DNA from: Bacillus sp. S/N-304-OC-R1
GTDB lineage: Bacteria > Bacillota > Bacilli > Bacillales > Cytobacillaceae
Assembly: GCF_019749375.1 (NCBI RefSeq)
Contig: NZ_JACWFE010000021.1
Span: 1 to 64,000, forward strand
Direction: 5' to 3'
Length of the DNA: 64,000 nt
Made by a program: the position numbers and the translations under genes. Below the pieces are notes generated by a model that saw only the letters and a program-made list of their open reading frames with translations, searched no databases and was not told the DNA's origin. This document shows, in pieces, positions 54,181 through 62,887 of this stretch (within the stretch, counting starts at the first letter, position 1; the number at the start of each line of letters is the position of its first letter).

Positions 54181-54696
54181 CTATACAAATTTACTCAATA
54201 AAAGTAAATCATGAAATTTCCCGTCACGATAAATTTCTTCTTTTAAAACGCCTTCTTCAATATAACCATTTCGTTTAAACAATGTTAAAGAAGGTTGATT
54301 AAATGCTAAAACTTGGACCGTAATTTTTCTAATATTGAACTCTACTTTTAATAACTCTTCTAATAATTTTATGGCTTGGGTAGCTATTCCTTTTCCTCTA
54401 TACTCAATTTCACCGATAACAATCGATAATAATACCTTCTGATTTCGGTAATCTAAATTTGAAAAAGAAACAAAGCCCACTTTAGACCTATTATTTTTAT
54501 ATTCTATTAAAAATACTCTACTTGTTGGATCAACTAGTTTTCTTTCATACCATTTTTTTTCTTCCTCCAAATTTCGAGGAAAAAAAGAAGTTAATGTTGT
54601 ATTTTTAGTCACTTCATAATCATTATGCCACTTTTGAATAAACTGTATATCGTCTTCTTCAATAGTTTTTAAACTTATCATCTCATTTTCCAGCAT
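54181..54696 (-). CDS. pseH: GNAT N-acetyltransferase, PseH-like
   Basis: The 171-residue GNAT (RimJ/RimL subfamily) has IEYRGKGIATQAIKLLEELL, the acetyl-CoA loop GxGIA, and VLAFNQPSLTLFKRNGYIEE. PseH acetylates the 4-amino group of UDP-4-amino-4,6-dideoxy-AltNAc. Presence in the Pse cluster supports this; the B. subtilis equivalent is SpsD. It follows the glycosyltransferase-TPR gene by 22 bases. Confidence 0.8.
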   Translation of the reverse strand: MLENEMISLKTIEEDDIQFIQKWHNDYEVTKNTTLTSFFPRNLEEEKKWYERKLVDPTSRVFLIEYKNNRSKVGFVSFSNLDYRNQKVLLSIVIGEIEYRGKGIATQAIKLLEELLKVEFNIRKITVQVLAFNQPSLTLFKRNGYIEEGVLKEEIYRDGKFHDLLLLSKFV

Positions 54697-54718
54697 TTAA
54701 TCGACCCTTTTGTAAATT

Positions 54719-55867
54719 CTATTTTTGATACTCTAGTAATTGCTTACGAAGTTCTCTCTGCGTAAATTTATACTTTATATTATTTTTTTCTAAAGATGAT
54801 AAATTAAACCGTGCGTCTTGGTAATTCGTTCGCATAGCCAAAGCTTTTTCAAAGCACTCCCTTGCATGATTAATATTCTCTAGGAGTACATAGCAGCAGC
54901 CCATATTATTAAAGGCCTCAGATAATTGATTATCCAGGTGTAGCGCTTTTTCATAATAACTAATAGCATCTAAATAATTCTTATTTATATACGAGATATT
55001 ACCTAAATAAAAGGAAACATATGCATTAGGAATTTTTTCAAAAGATTTTAAAAGCTGCTCAGCTTTATTATAATTACCAACCTTGAGCATAATTTTTGCC
55101 AGCATAACTACCTGAGTTTCGTTATCGTAAATGGAGGAAAATACAATATTCTCTATTTTCTTCTCGCCTAAAGATTTTATAATATTAATTTCAGATTCAA
55201 CCTGCTTCGTATGATTATTTGTCAAATTATTAGAATGTCTTCTACAGATATAGTAAGTACCAGGTTCATAACCAAAATTAAAATTCTCTGCTAATCTAAT
55301 AAGGAAATCATAATCTTCAGCATAAACTAAATTAGGATTATAGCTAACTCGATCAAAACAATGTCTTTTTAACATAATACTTGCAGGTGCCGGAACAATC
55401 TGTCTAAAAAATAAATTTGTTAAAAAGGTTTCTTTATCAGGGAAATCCCCTTCAGAATATAAGATATTTAAATGATTTAATTTAGCATCAACCACTTGAA
55501 GATCATTATAAACAATATCTATTTGAGCATTATTTTCTAAGAAATTCACTTGCGTTCTAATCTTATCTTGATCATATAAATCATCCGCATCTAAAAACGC
55601 CAAATATGTACCTGATGATTTTTCCACACCAAAATTTCTTGCCGCAGAAGGACCTTGATTATTTTGATAATAATAATACGTCTTAATATCAGACTCATTT
55701 CTGCTGAGCATCTTACTAATTTTTTCTTTTGAATGATCCGTTGACCCATCATCTATAACTATTAACTCAATATTCTTATACGTTTGATTAAAAGCACTTT
55801 CAATTGCAACTTCAACATATTTTTCAGCATTGTATACTGGCATAATTACTGAAACTAGTGGGTACAT
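54719..55867 (-). CDS. GT2 glycosyltransferase with C-terminal TPR repeats
   Basis: The 382-residue protein begins with a GT-A family 2 domain (VSVIMPVYNAEKYVEVAIES, IVIDDGSTD, LAFLDADDLYDQDK and AEDYDFLIRL as nucleotide and metal sites). From about residue 250 it has two to three TPR-type helical hairpins (AFNNMGCCYVLLENINHARE, CFEKALAM). TPR segments often bind a protein acceptor or partner. Probably adds a sugar to the flagellin glycan; the linkage is unknown. Confidence 0.82.
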   Translation of the reverse strand: MYPLVSVIMPVYNAEKYVEVAIESAFNQTYKNIELIVIDDGSTDHSKEKISKMLSRNESDIKTYYYYQNNQGPSAARNFGVEKSSGTYLAFLDADDLYDQDKIRTQVNFLENNAQIDIVYNDLQVVDAKLNHLNILYSEGDFPDKETFLTNLFFRQIVPAPASIMLKRHCFDRVSYNPNLVYAEDYDFLIRLAENFNFGYEPGTYYICRRHSNNLTNNHTKQVESEINIIKSLGEKKIENIVFSSIYDNETQVVMLAKIMLKVGNYNKAEQLLKSFEKIPNAYVSFYLGNISYINKNYLDAISYYEKALHLDNQLSEAFNNMGCCYVLLENINHARECFEKALAMRTNYQDARFNLSSLEKNNIKYKFTQRELRKQLLEYQK

Positions 55868-55919
55868 ATGATTCTCCTGGGAAATCTATAAATAAATTAT
55901 AATTTTTCGCTTCACAATC

Positions 55920-57161
55920 TTAATTCTTCGTTTGTTTTTTTGAGAGAACCTCCCCAAAAAATTGAATAAGTTGTTTTGCTTGTTCTTGTCTAGAGTACAC
56001 CTTATATTTTTGTAATAGATATCCGTTAAATTTATTTTTTCCATTTTTATTTTCTATAAAATTTGATAGTCCTTCTAACAATTTTTCTTCACTATCATCC
56101 AAATAAAAAACCATTTTATTGGGGAATCCTTCTAAAAGATTTATTAAATTTTCATTAGCACTATTAATGATAGTAAGGATAAATGAACTGTGTGCGATTA
56201 AATTATAATACTTTCCACCTACAGATATATCTGATGTCATTATTGCAATATTACAATCAGAATAATGGATGTATTCAATTGATTCTTTAAATGATTTATG
56301 GCCTTTATAATAAAAAAAGTTAAATTTGTTTAGGATTTCAAGATCTCTATCATCTTGAAAATGACCAACTAAATAAAAATTAATTTTTTTATTTTTACTA
56401 TTATTCCATTTATCAATAGCAAATAATAATTTCTCGATATAATCTACATACTTCTTATAAACATGTCCACAATAGCTAAAATTTATTGTTTCTTTATCAT
56501 GTACATATGGCGATGAATCACAGTACCCAATATCCTCCAAGTCAAATCCATTCCTAATTATTTTAATAGGACAATAAAATCCTAAACTTTCTAATCCTTC
56601 CTTTATTCCTTTATCAACTGTTATTATTCCATCAACTTTATTCATTAGGCTTTTTTCCAGATATTGCTGTATTAACTTTCCTTCTTCAGTCCGGAAAGTA
56701 ATTTCATTTGCTTCTGTCCACCCATCTCTATAATCTATGATCAAAGGAATACCTGATATTTCTTTTAGTATTTTACCTGCAATTGCCAATGAATATGGGG
56801 GAATTGTACTAAAAATCAAATCAATATTCTGCTTTTTTATTATTTCGAGTCCTTTTATGACAAAATGCATTATAGAACCAACTGCACGATCCGGAATTTG
56901 AATTTGATGATAAATTTCCTTATAAGTATCATCGTATTCTTTTAGCGGTTGGAGTGAGTCTAAGCGATGTATTTCTAATTGATCTGGAATTTCTGAACAA
57001 AGCGATATATCATACAGTTGATAGTATTCCTCTTTCATTGTCAAAACGATCGGATTCCAATTACTTTTTTTTAGATATTTTATAAATTTTAAAGGCCGAA
57101 ATACACCACTGCTAGTACCGGGAGGGAAATCATATGTTAAAAAAAGGATGTTTTTTTTCAT
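55920..57161 (-). CDS. GT4-like glycosyltransferase
   Basis: The 413-residue GT-B protein has NILFLTYDFPPGTSSGVFRP near the start, then LIFSTIPPYSLAIAGKILKE and IDYRDGWTEANE. In its C-terminal half are SYCGHVYKKYVDYIEKLLFA and VGGKYYNLIAHSSF, the family-4-like nucleotide-sugar region. Second gene of the glycosyltransferase trio. Donor and acceptor unknown; strongly Asn/Lys/Ile-rich. Confidence 0.75.
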   Translation of the reverse strand: MKKNILFLTYDFPPGTSSGVFRPLKFIKYLKKSNWNPIVLTMKEEYYQLYDISLCSEIPDQLEIHRLDSLQPLKEYDDTYKEIYHQIQIPDRAVGSIMHFVIKGLEIIKKQNIDLIFSTIPPYSLAIAGKILKEISGIPLIIDYRDGWTEANEITFRTEEGKLIQQYLEKSLMNKVDGIITVDKGIKEGLESLGFYCPIKIIRNGFDLEDIGYCDSSPYVHDKETINFSYCGHVYKKYVDYIEKLLFAIDKWNNSKNKKINFYLVGHFQDDRDLEILNKFNFFYYKGHKSFKESIEYIHYSDCNIAIMTSDISVGGKYYNLIAHSSFILTIINSANENLINLLEGFPNKMVFYLDDSEEKLLEGLSNFIENKNGKNKFNGYLLQKYKVYSRQEQAKQLIQFFGEVLSKKQTKN

Positions 57162-57212
57162 AAAACCATTGCGCCTTTCAATTTATCGGTCATTTAAAAT
57201 TTAGGATAGTTT

Positions 57213-59399
57213 TTAATTATTATTATTAAGGGCTTTTAAATATTCGGTTGCTTTTCCATGTTCGCCTCTAATTAATTTATTGCACTGATTAAAATGGTAC
57301 TTTGCATTTTCATATTTATTTAAATTAAAATACGCTTCTCCTAAACAAAAATGAGCATTTACTCTGTAACTTCGTTGAAGAGTAAGTCCTTGTAATTTAT
57401 TATTTGGCTCGGATAGCATTTCCATATATTTATTAAGAACACAGGTACCCTGCTCAATATCACCGTATTTTAATAAAGTTCGTCCAGAAAAATAAATAGC
57501 GTCAAGGTTTTCACCTGTATGGTCTTTCCATTTATTAATCTGTATGTTATCATCATTGTTTATAAAAATATTGATAAATAACGAACTTCTTAAATTTTCA
57601 TGTTTATTTATTAGAACTTCAATATACCCTTCCAATAGTTCTTTTTCGAAACTCATGTTTTTTTTATAATAAAATTTATCTATGAGTAACAATTGATTCA
57701 TATTAATTTTAGTTTGTTCATGAGCTTCAATAGATTTTTTTAAAAAAATCCTATAGTACTTCGCTGCATTTTCTGTTTGCCCTAATAATTCATAAGATCT
57801 TCCTACTATAAAACTATCTTTATCCTTAAACTGATTTGGACAAACGGTAGTGATTTGTTCGTACAGCCCATCAGCAAAATACATTTCTTGATCCATTAAA
57901 TTTATACAGTCATTCCCCCCCCATGCTTCATTATCATTTTCAAAGACCATTTCTAGCCCTTTGTTTAATCCAATATTTTCTGATTCATATAGTGGTAATT
58001 GATCTCTTATATTTTTCAATGTCAAAAATTGAATACCATTTAATATCTCATCAGTATTCTTAGCGTGTAAAGCCCAGCCTAAATTATAAAGATTATTGTA
58101 AAACAACTTAGCCTGGTCATGGATTGTAATTGTTGGGATCCCTAAATGCATTGCTTCAATACCACTTGTAGAAAATCCGGTAATATGGATATCGACGTTT
58201 CGCAAAATTGCCATTATTGGTACACTTGTCGCTTGTTTAGTCTCTACTTTTCCAGTTTCTATTAACTTCGATAAAATACTTTCACAATTCTCCATTTCAT
58301 TCCGATAAATTCCTAACATTGATGGATGATATCTGATAAACCATCTCCAATTTTTAGGTGATTTCTCGATTGCTTCTAATAACCAACTAGGTATGTTTTC
58401 ATCCCAATTCGTAAAACCATATAAAGGCTGTAAGGTTACCAGTATATTTGTTTTTTTATCATTAATAAACTTTTTTATTATAGATTCATATTTTTTCACG
58501 AAAGGCCGACTTCCATCTTTCCATAATTCGATCCATGGATTTCCTCCATTTATGGCTTTATGCACGTTAGTTTGAAGAGCCCATTCATTTATATTGGTAG
58601 CAGAATCTTTATCCCAGCACCAAAAAAAATTAGGTAAAATATTATATCCTTTTTCTGGTGTATTACTCCACCTATGATAATAATAGTCCCTGTGATTTCC
58701 ATGCTGAATATCTATAGTAGGGATGCCAACTCTCCTAGCTGCTAAAATAAATGCATAGCTGTTTTTTTGATAATAATTAATCAAAAAACCGAGTTTGGTT
58801 TTTTTCTTAATAAAAAGCATCTCAAACATCCTGCTTAGTTTTTGTATATGAGATGTTTCATTATATAAATATTCGTATGTCGGAAAATCAAAATCTTCAC
58901 CAAACTTAATGAGAAATTCACGCTTTACCTCATTGAATCTTTCCAAATTATTATTGTTACAAATTTCTTGAGATTCTTGAATATAATTAATTTGATTTGT
59001 AATAGAGTAAGACTCATCAAACACAGGAAATCGTTCAATATTATGACTACTAAACTCTAAGTTTACAACATTAAAGCCCATCCTCCTAATTTCCTCATTA
59101 AAAGGACCGCTCAATCGATTATACCAACAATCATTTAACTTGACCCTTGTAAAAGAATCAAACAAAACAAATACATCTACATCTCCATTCTTCTTTAACA
59201 AGGTCGATAGTCTTGGTAATTTATGGTCACTTTTATCGTAGACTTGACTAGAAAAGGGTCTAGAAGTAGTCACTAGCCTAAAACCAATTACTATTCTTAT
59301 TAATGGCCACACATCAACACCATTTATTTTCCATTGATTGACTGGATAGTTTTCTTCAATTTCATTAAAAAAAGTAATTTCACTTTGTTCTTCTATCAT
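57213..59399 (-). CDS. Large GT-B-like putative flagellin glycosyltransferase with TPR tail
   Basis: The 728-residue product has an N-terminal half with no clear match, then a GT-B-like C-domain at about 240-480 (DIQHGNHRDYYYHRWSNTPE, WFIRYHPSM, HITGFSTSGIEAMHLGIPTI). This HG/HP/S-x-E pattern occurs in CDP-glycerol or capsule-type and nonulosonate-type transferases. The last 200 residues are TPR-like (FCLGEAYFNLNKYENAKYHF). I suggest transfer of a nonulosonate or other sugar to flagellin, by analogy with motility-associated (Maf) enzymes, but no Maf signature is visible. The start at 59399 has AGGGGTG nine bases upstream; a TTG start 13 codons earlier is less likely. Confidence 0.65.
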   Translation of the reverse strand: MIEEQSEITFFNEIEENYPVNQWKINGVDVWPLIRIVIGFRLVTTSRPFSSQVYDKSDHKLPRLSTLLKKNGDVDVFVLFDSFTRVKLNDCWYNRLSGPFNEEIRRMGFNVVNLEFSSHNIERFPVFDESYSITNQINYIQESQEICNNNNLERFNEVKREFLIKFGEDFDFPTYEYLYNETSHIQKLSRMFEMLFIKKKTKLGFLINYYQKNSYAFILAARRVGIPTIDIQHGNHRDYYYHRWSNTPEKGYNILPNFFWCWDKDSATNINEWALQTNVHKAINGGNPWIELWKDGSRPFVKKYESIIKKFINDKKTNILVTLQPLYGFTNWDENIPSWLLEAIEKSPKNWRWFIRYHPSMLGIYRNEMENCESILSKLIETGKVETKQATSVPIMAILRNVDIHITGFSTSGIEAMHLGIPTITIHDQAKLFYNNLYNLGWALHAKNTDEILNGIQFLTLKNIRDQLPLYESENIGLNKGLEMVFENDNEAWGGNDCINLMDQEMYFADGLYEQITTVCPNQFKDKDSFIVGRSYELLGQTENAAKYYRIFLKKSIEAHEQTKINMNQLLLIDKFYYKKNMSFEKELLEGYIEVLINKHENLRSSLFINIFINNDDNIQINKWKDHTGENLDAIYFSGRTLLKYGDIEQGTCVLNKYMEMLSEPNNKLQGLTLQRSYRVNAHFCLGEAYFNLNKYENAKYHFNQCNKLIRGEHGKATEYLKALNNNN

Positions 59400-59635
59400 C
59401 TTGTAAGACACCCCTGAATTTTTCATTTTTAAAAGCAAATAAATTAAGTTAAGGTATTCTTACACACTTATATTCACTATAGTACTTAATCTTCGAAAAC
59501 CTTAGTTTTCCTAACTACAAATGTAATGCTAGATTATTCTTCGAAACCCAGTAACAAAATCGTAAAACAAATAGAATTCAATAATGTACCTACTAAAATA
59601 AATTACTAATTATAACCATTATTTCTTAATAAAAC

Positions 59636-59990
59636 CTAGGGTTGAACAAAAGGGAATTTATTCATTTTAACTTTTTCCTCTTTAGAAAATTCATCGACTG
59701 CTTGCTTTTCTTCGGGAAAAACACCATAATTATCTAAAATTTAAATTCCACTTTTGAAAATAATTCTTTTAATAAAACAGAAGTAGGTTCATAAACGTCC
59801 ACATCTAAATGTAATAAGGATATCTTTAATCTGGATGTTTTTTCACATATTCTGATACAGTATGATTAATATCCCCTTTTACTAAATCTATATCGCCAAC
59901 AAATTTTTAGCTTTAAATATTTTTAATAGTGCGTTCTGTTTTTAAACTCTCTCTACCAGCAGCGTCAATTAAATTTCCAAATTTTTCTTG
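59636..59990 (-). pseudogene. Decayed TylF/MycF-type methyltransferase
   Basis: The minus strand retains fragments in different frames: KFGNLIDAAGRESLKTERT, VGDIDLVKGDINHTVSEYVK, LKISLLHLDVDVYEPTSVLL and DNYGVFPEEKQAVDEFSKEE, ending NKFPFVQP. The order and the LDVDVYEP and D-YG-FP-E-AVDE motifs are those of TylF-family O-methyltransferases. At least three frameshifts and stops break it and the N-terminal half is missing. It fills most of the 605-base gap between two cluster genes, so the island has lost a sugar methylation step. Confidence 0.85.
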
Positions 59991-60004
59991 TCATCTATTC
60001 ATAG

Positions 60005-60772
60005 TCAATTATTTAGTCTTCCATATTTATCTGAATATCGAATAATATCATCTTCACCAAAATAATTTCCCAACTGCACTTCAGATATAATCAGGGGATT
60101 TTTTTCTGAAACATTAACAATTCGATGTTTACAACCCTTGGGTATAAAGAAATAAGATCCTGCAAAAACAGGCTTTACACTTTCTCCGATTGTCATTTCA
60201 CCCTCACCCTTAATAATAATCCAGTGCTCTTCCCTTTTTTTATGTTCTTGTAAACTTAGCTCTTCATTGGGATTAACATAAATTATCTTTGCCCTTGTAG
60301 ATTGACTAAGAAAAACAGTTTTATAGTATCCCCATGGGCGATTATAGATTTCATGGTCGTTTTCTCTATTATCAATAGTAGTAAAATCAAAGTGATAATT
60401 CCAATCTAATCCCTCTAATAAAACAGTATGTAATTGACTCTTAGTCAAAACGTTTATAAGCTCTCTATCTTTATTTAAAACTGGCAAGAATAATATTTTT
60501 TTAGATTTAAATTTTTCAATTACTTTTTCAAAAGATTCTCCTTCACAAACAAATGTGAAATTACTAGAAAAGAGCCCATCAATAGTATCAGTAACTCTTT
60601 TCCCACTTAAAATAGAACGTCTAACATCTCCATCTGTCATTGTTCCTTTTACTACATTTTTTTCATTTACAATAATTACAAAACCTTTTTTATTCTCCTC
60701 AATTTGCCCTAACACTTCAAGAATGGTTGCATTATTTTGAATGGAGTATTTCTTTAGAGTCAATTTTTTCAC
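60005..60772 (-). CDS. CBS-domain / cupin fusion protein
   Basis: The 255 residues combine an N-terminal CBS pair (residues 1-120, GFVIIVNEKNVVKGTMTDGD, RRSILSGKRVTD) and a C-terminal cupin (about 140-240, YVNPNEELSLQEHKKREEHW, FIPKGCKHRIVN) of the type-II phosphomannose isomerase shape. In nonulosonate gene sets CBS pairs usually precede a nucleotidyltransferase (PtmE/LegF type); here the CBS pair is joined to a cupin instead. It could sense a nucleotide and isomerise or bind a sugar phosphate, but the reaction is unknown. Its start overlaps the synthetase gene's stop (ATGA). Confidence 0.75.
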   Translation of the reverse strand: MKKLTLKKYSIQNNATILEVLGQIEENKKGFVIIVNEKNVVKGTMTDGDVRRSILSGKRVTDTIDGLFSSNFTFVCEGESFEKVIEKFKSKKILFLPVLNKDRELINVLTKSQLHTVLLEGLDWNYHFDFTTIDNRENDHEIYNRPWGYYKTVFLSQSTRAKIIYVNPNEELSLQEHKKREEHWIIIKGEGEMTIGESVKPVFAGSYFFIPKGCKHRIVNVSEKNPLIISEVQLGNYFGEDDIIRYSDKYGRLNN

Positions 60773-61947
60773 ACCCTATGTGCTAAAATTAAATCTGCGA
60801 TTTCCCTCAGTGCACCAGATCCTCCTTTTTTTCTAGATACATAGTCAACAGATTTTTTCACTTCTTCTACAGCATCCTCAACTGAGAACGAAACTCCTAC
60901 CTTATTTAATAAGTTGAGATCATTGATATCATCTCCAACGTATCCCACGTCATTAAATGTCAAATTATATTTTTTGAGTAACTCTTCCATAGCAGCTAAT
61001 TTATTTTTACAGTCTAAATAAACATCTTCTATACCTAATTTTTCTGCACGCTTTTTTACTATTCCCGAATTTTCTCCAGTTAATATTGCTAGAATAATAC
61101 CTTGTTGTTTTAATAATGAAAATCCCATACCATCTTTTGTATTAAACTTTTTTAATAAGTCACCTTCATGTGAATAATACATTCCTGCATCAGTAAGTAC
61201 ACCATCACAATCAGTAGCAAGCATTTTAAGATTAGAAATTCTTTCTTTTAAATTTGTCTTTGGGTTCATTTTTTTGATTAGTTGTTCTATTATTAGCCAA
61301 TCATTTGGTTCATCAATTTCTAGAAAAGCCTCTTCGGGCATTTCGTAAAAACCAACCCTACCAGAGATCCTTATTTTGGTAGCCAATAGTTTAGTTCTTT
61401 CTGTTATGTAAAATGCACCATTTTCAACTAAATATCCGTTAAATTCTTGTCTTCGTGGTCTTCTTTCTGGACTATAATTAAATGGAACTACAGTTTCATC
61501 TTCTTTCACATTCCAAATAAAACGTTTTTGACGTACTACTGAAAGAAGACTGTTATATTTATTTAAAGAATATTTTTGCAATGCTTCATGCAGGTGCTCC
61601 GGCTGTAATAATGGACTTGTTGCTTGAATTAAAATTATTACATCTGCAGGGTTTTGAATTGCAAATTCTAGGAGGACTGATTCTGTTGTTGCATTATCTG
61701 TTGCATTTGCAGGATCTCTCCCAATGCATTTTAACTTTCCATATGAGTTTCTATCATAGTTCAAAACAACTTCTCTAATTTTTTCACTGTCTGTACTTAC
61801 ATATACTTCATCTATATCTTTAGACTCAACTGCAGCATCAATTGACCAGTAAACAAGTGGCCTACCATTTAATTCCTTTATATTTTTTAAAGGAATTGAC
61901 TTACTTCCCCCACGTACAGGAATAAAAGCGACGATTTTTTTATCCAT
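60769..61947 (-). CDS. CMP-nonulosonate synthetase fused to KdsC-like phosphatase
   Basis: The 392-residue bifunctional protein has an N-terminal cytidylyltransferase (IPVRGGSKSIPLKNIKELNG, LIQATSPLLQPEHLHEAL) to about residue 230. A C-terminal HAD phosphatase of the KdsC type follows (ATDCDGVLTDAGMYYSHEGD, GYVGDDINDLNLL). Such fusions can remove phosphate from a 9- or 8-phosphorylated nonulosonate and then activate it as CMP-sugar, as in some KDN and Kdo pathways. This implies the partner synthase makes a phosphorylated product. The synthase gene is two bases upstream. Confidence 0.84.
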   Translation of the reverse strand: MDKKIVAFIPVRGGSKSIPLKNIKELNGRPLVYWSIDAAVESKDIDEVYVSTDSEKIREVVLNYDRNSYGKLKCIGRDPANATDNATTESVLLEFAIQNPADVIILIQATSPLLQPEHLHEALQKYSLNKYNSLLSVVRQKRFIWNVKEDETVVPFNYSPERRPRRQEFNGYLVENGAFYITERTKLLATKIRISGRVGFYEMPEEAFLEIDEPNDWLIIEQLIKKMNPKTNLKERISNLKMLATDCDGVLTDAGMYYSHEGDLLKKFNTKDGMGFSLLKQQGIILAILTGENSGIVKKRAEKLGIEDVYLDCKNKLAAMEELLKKYNLTFNDVGYVGDDINDLNLLNKVGVSFSVEDAVEEVKKSVDYVSRKKGGSGALREIADLILAHRV

Positions 61948-61949
61948 GT

Positions 61950-62813
61950 CTATAAACCTCTAAACTTTAGTTTCTCTCTTTGAACCAACTCAATATCTAA
62001 TATCTCTTCATTTTTAAATTGAAGTGCCTCACTTACACGATTTGCATCTTCAACTAAACTCCGAAGATCATCAGGCTCAAGAGAAGCAGAATGGTCAGTT
62101 CCTTTCCAATTTCTATCTAATGTAAAATGACGCTCAATCCATTCTGCCCCTAAGCCTATAGCGGCCATATCTATTGCTATTCCTATATGATGTCCTGAAA
62201 ATCCTAGTGCCTTAATTACTTTACCGTATCGTTCTTTTAGTCTTATAATTTCTTTAAGTCTTATATCTCTGAAAGGAACTGGATACCCGGAAGTGCAATT
62301 ATATAGAACTATATCTTTATTTCTCTTTTTAACACTCAAAAAGTTTATCAATTCTTCGATCTCATCATAATTAGTCATACCTGTTGAAATATGAATTTCA
62401 CCTTCAAAATTTTCGCAAAGCCACTCTAACATTTCATAATGATTATTTATTGCTGATGGAATTTTTATGAGCTCCGGTTTTAAAGATGCGATTTCTTTTG
62501 CTGAAGTTAAATCCCAGACTGACGTACAATACTTGACTCCATTTTCCTCACAATACTGTTTCAACATCCTATGTTGTTCCACACTAAACTCTAAAAATTC
62601 ACGATGCTCACCGTATGTTTTACCATAAGAATTTTGAGAATTTGGATGTGGAGCATTATACTGTTCCTCAGATAGAAGCTCTTTATTATTTCTCTTTTGA
62701 AACTTCACTACATCAACCTTACAATATTCAGCAGCAATTTTAATCATTTTTTTTGCAATTTCTAATTCGCCTTTATGATTACAACCTATTTCAGCTATAA
62801 TTTTTGGTTTCAT
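61950..62813 (-). CDS. NeuB-family nonulosonate synthase lacking the SAF domain
   Basis: The 287-residue TIM-barrel protein has KIIAEIGCNHKGELEIAKKM, VDVVKFQKRNNKELL, ISTGMTNYDEIEELI, FSGHHIG and ERHFTLDRNWKGTDHSASLE, all NeuB-family motifs for PEP condensation. Unlike the PseI-like protein at 50188-51243 (351 residues) it stops right after the barrel, without the SAF domain that completes sialic-type active sites. With the downstream synthetase-phosphatase fusion this suggests a KDN- or Kdo-like substrate, possibly phosphorylated. Not a frameshift: the stop is followed closely by the next gene. Confidence 0.85.
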   Translation of the reverse strand: MKPKIIAEIGCNHKGELEIAKKMIKIAAEYCKVDVVKFQKRNNKELLSEEQYNAPHPNSQNSYGKTYGEHREFLEFSVEQHRMLKQYCEENGVKYCTSVWDLTSAKEIASLKPELIKIPSAINNHYEMLEWLCENFEGEIHISTGMTNYDEIEELINFLSVKKRNKDIVLYNCTSGYPVPFRDIRLKEIIRLKERYGKVIKALGFSGHHIGIAIDMAAIGLGAEWIERHFTLDRNWKGTDHSASLEPDDLRSLVEDANRVSEALQFKNEEILDIELVQREKLKFRGL

Positions 62814-62887
62814 GTAAACTTCCCCACTTTTTAATTATTTCTAATATTGTTTTATTAAAAGAATTAAAAGAAAACTACATTTATTTG

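Noticed and set aside
61950..62813. SAF-less NeuB as a frameshifted full-length gene
   Set aside because: The stop is two bases before the next gene and no SAF-like sequence appears in other frames there.
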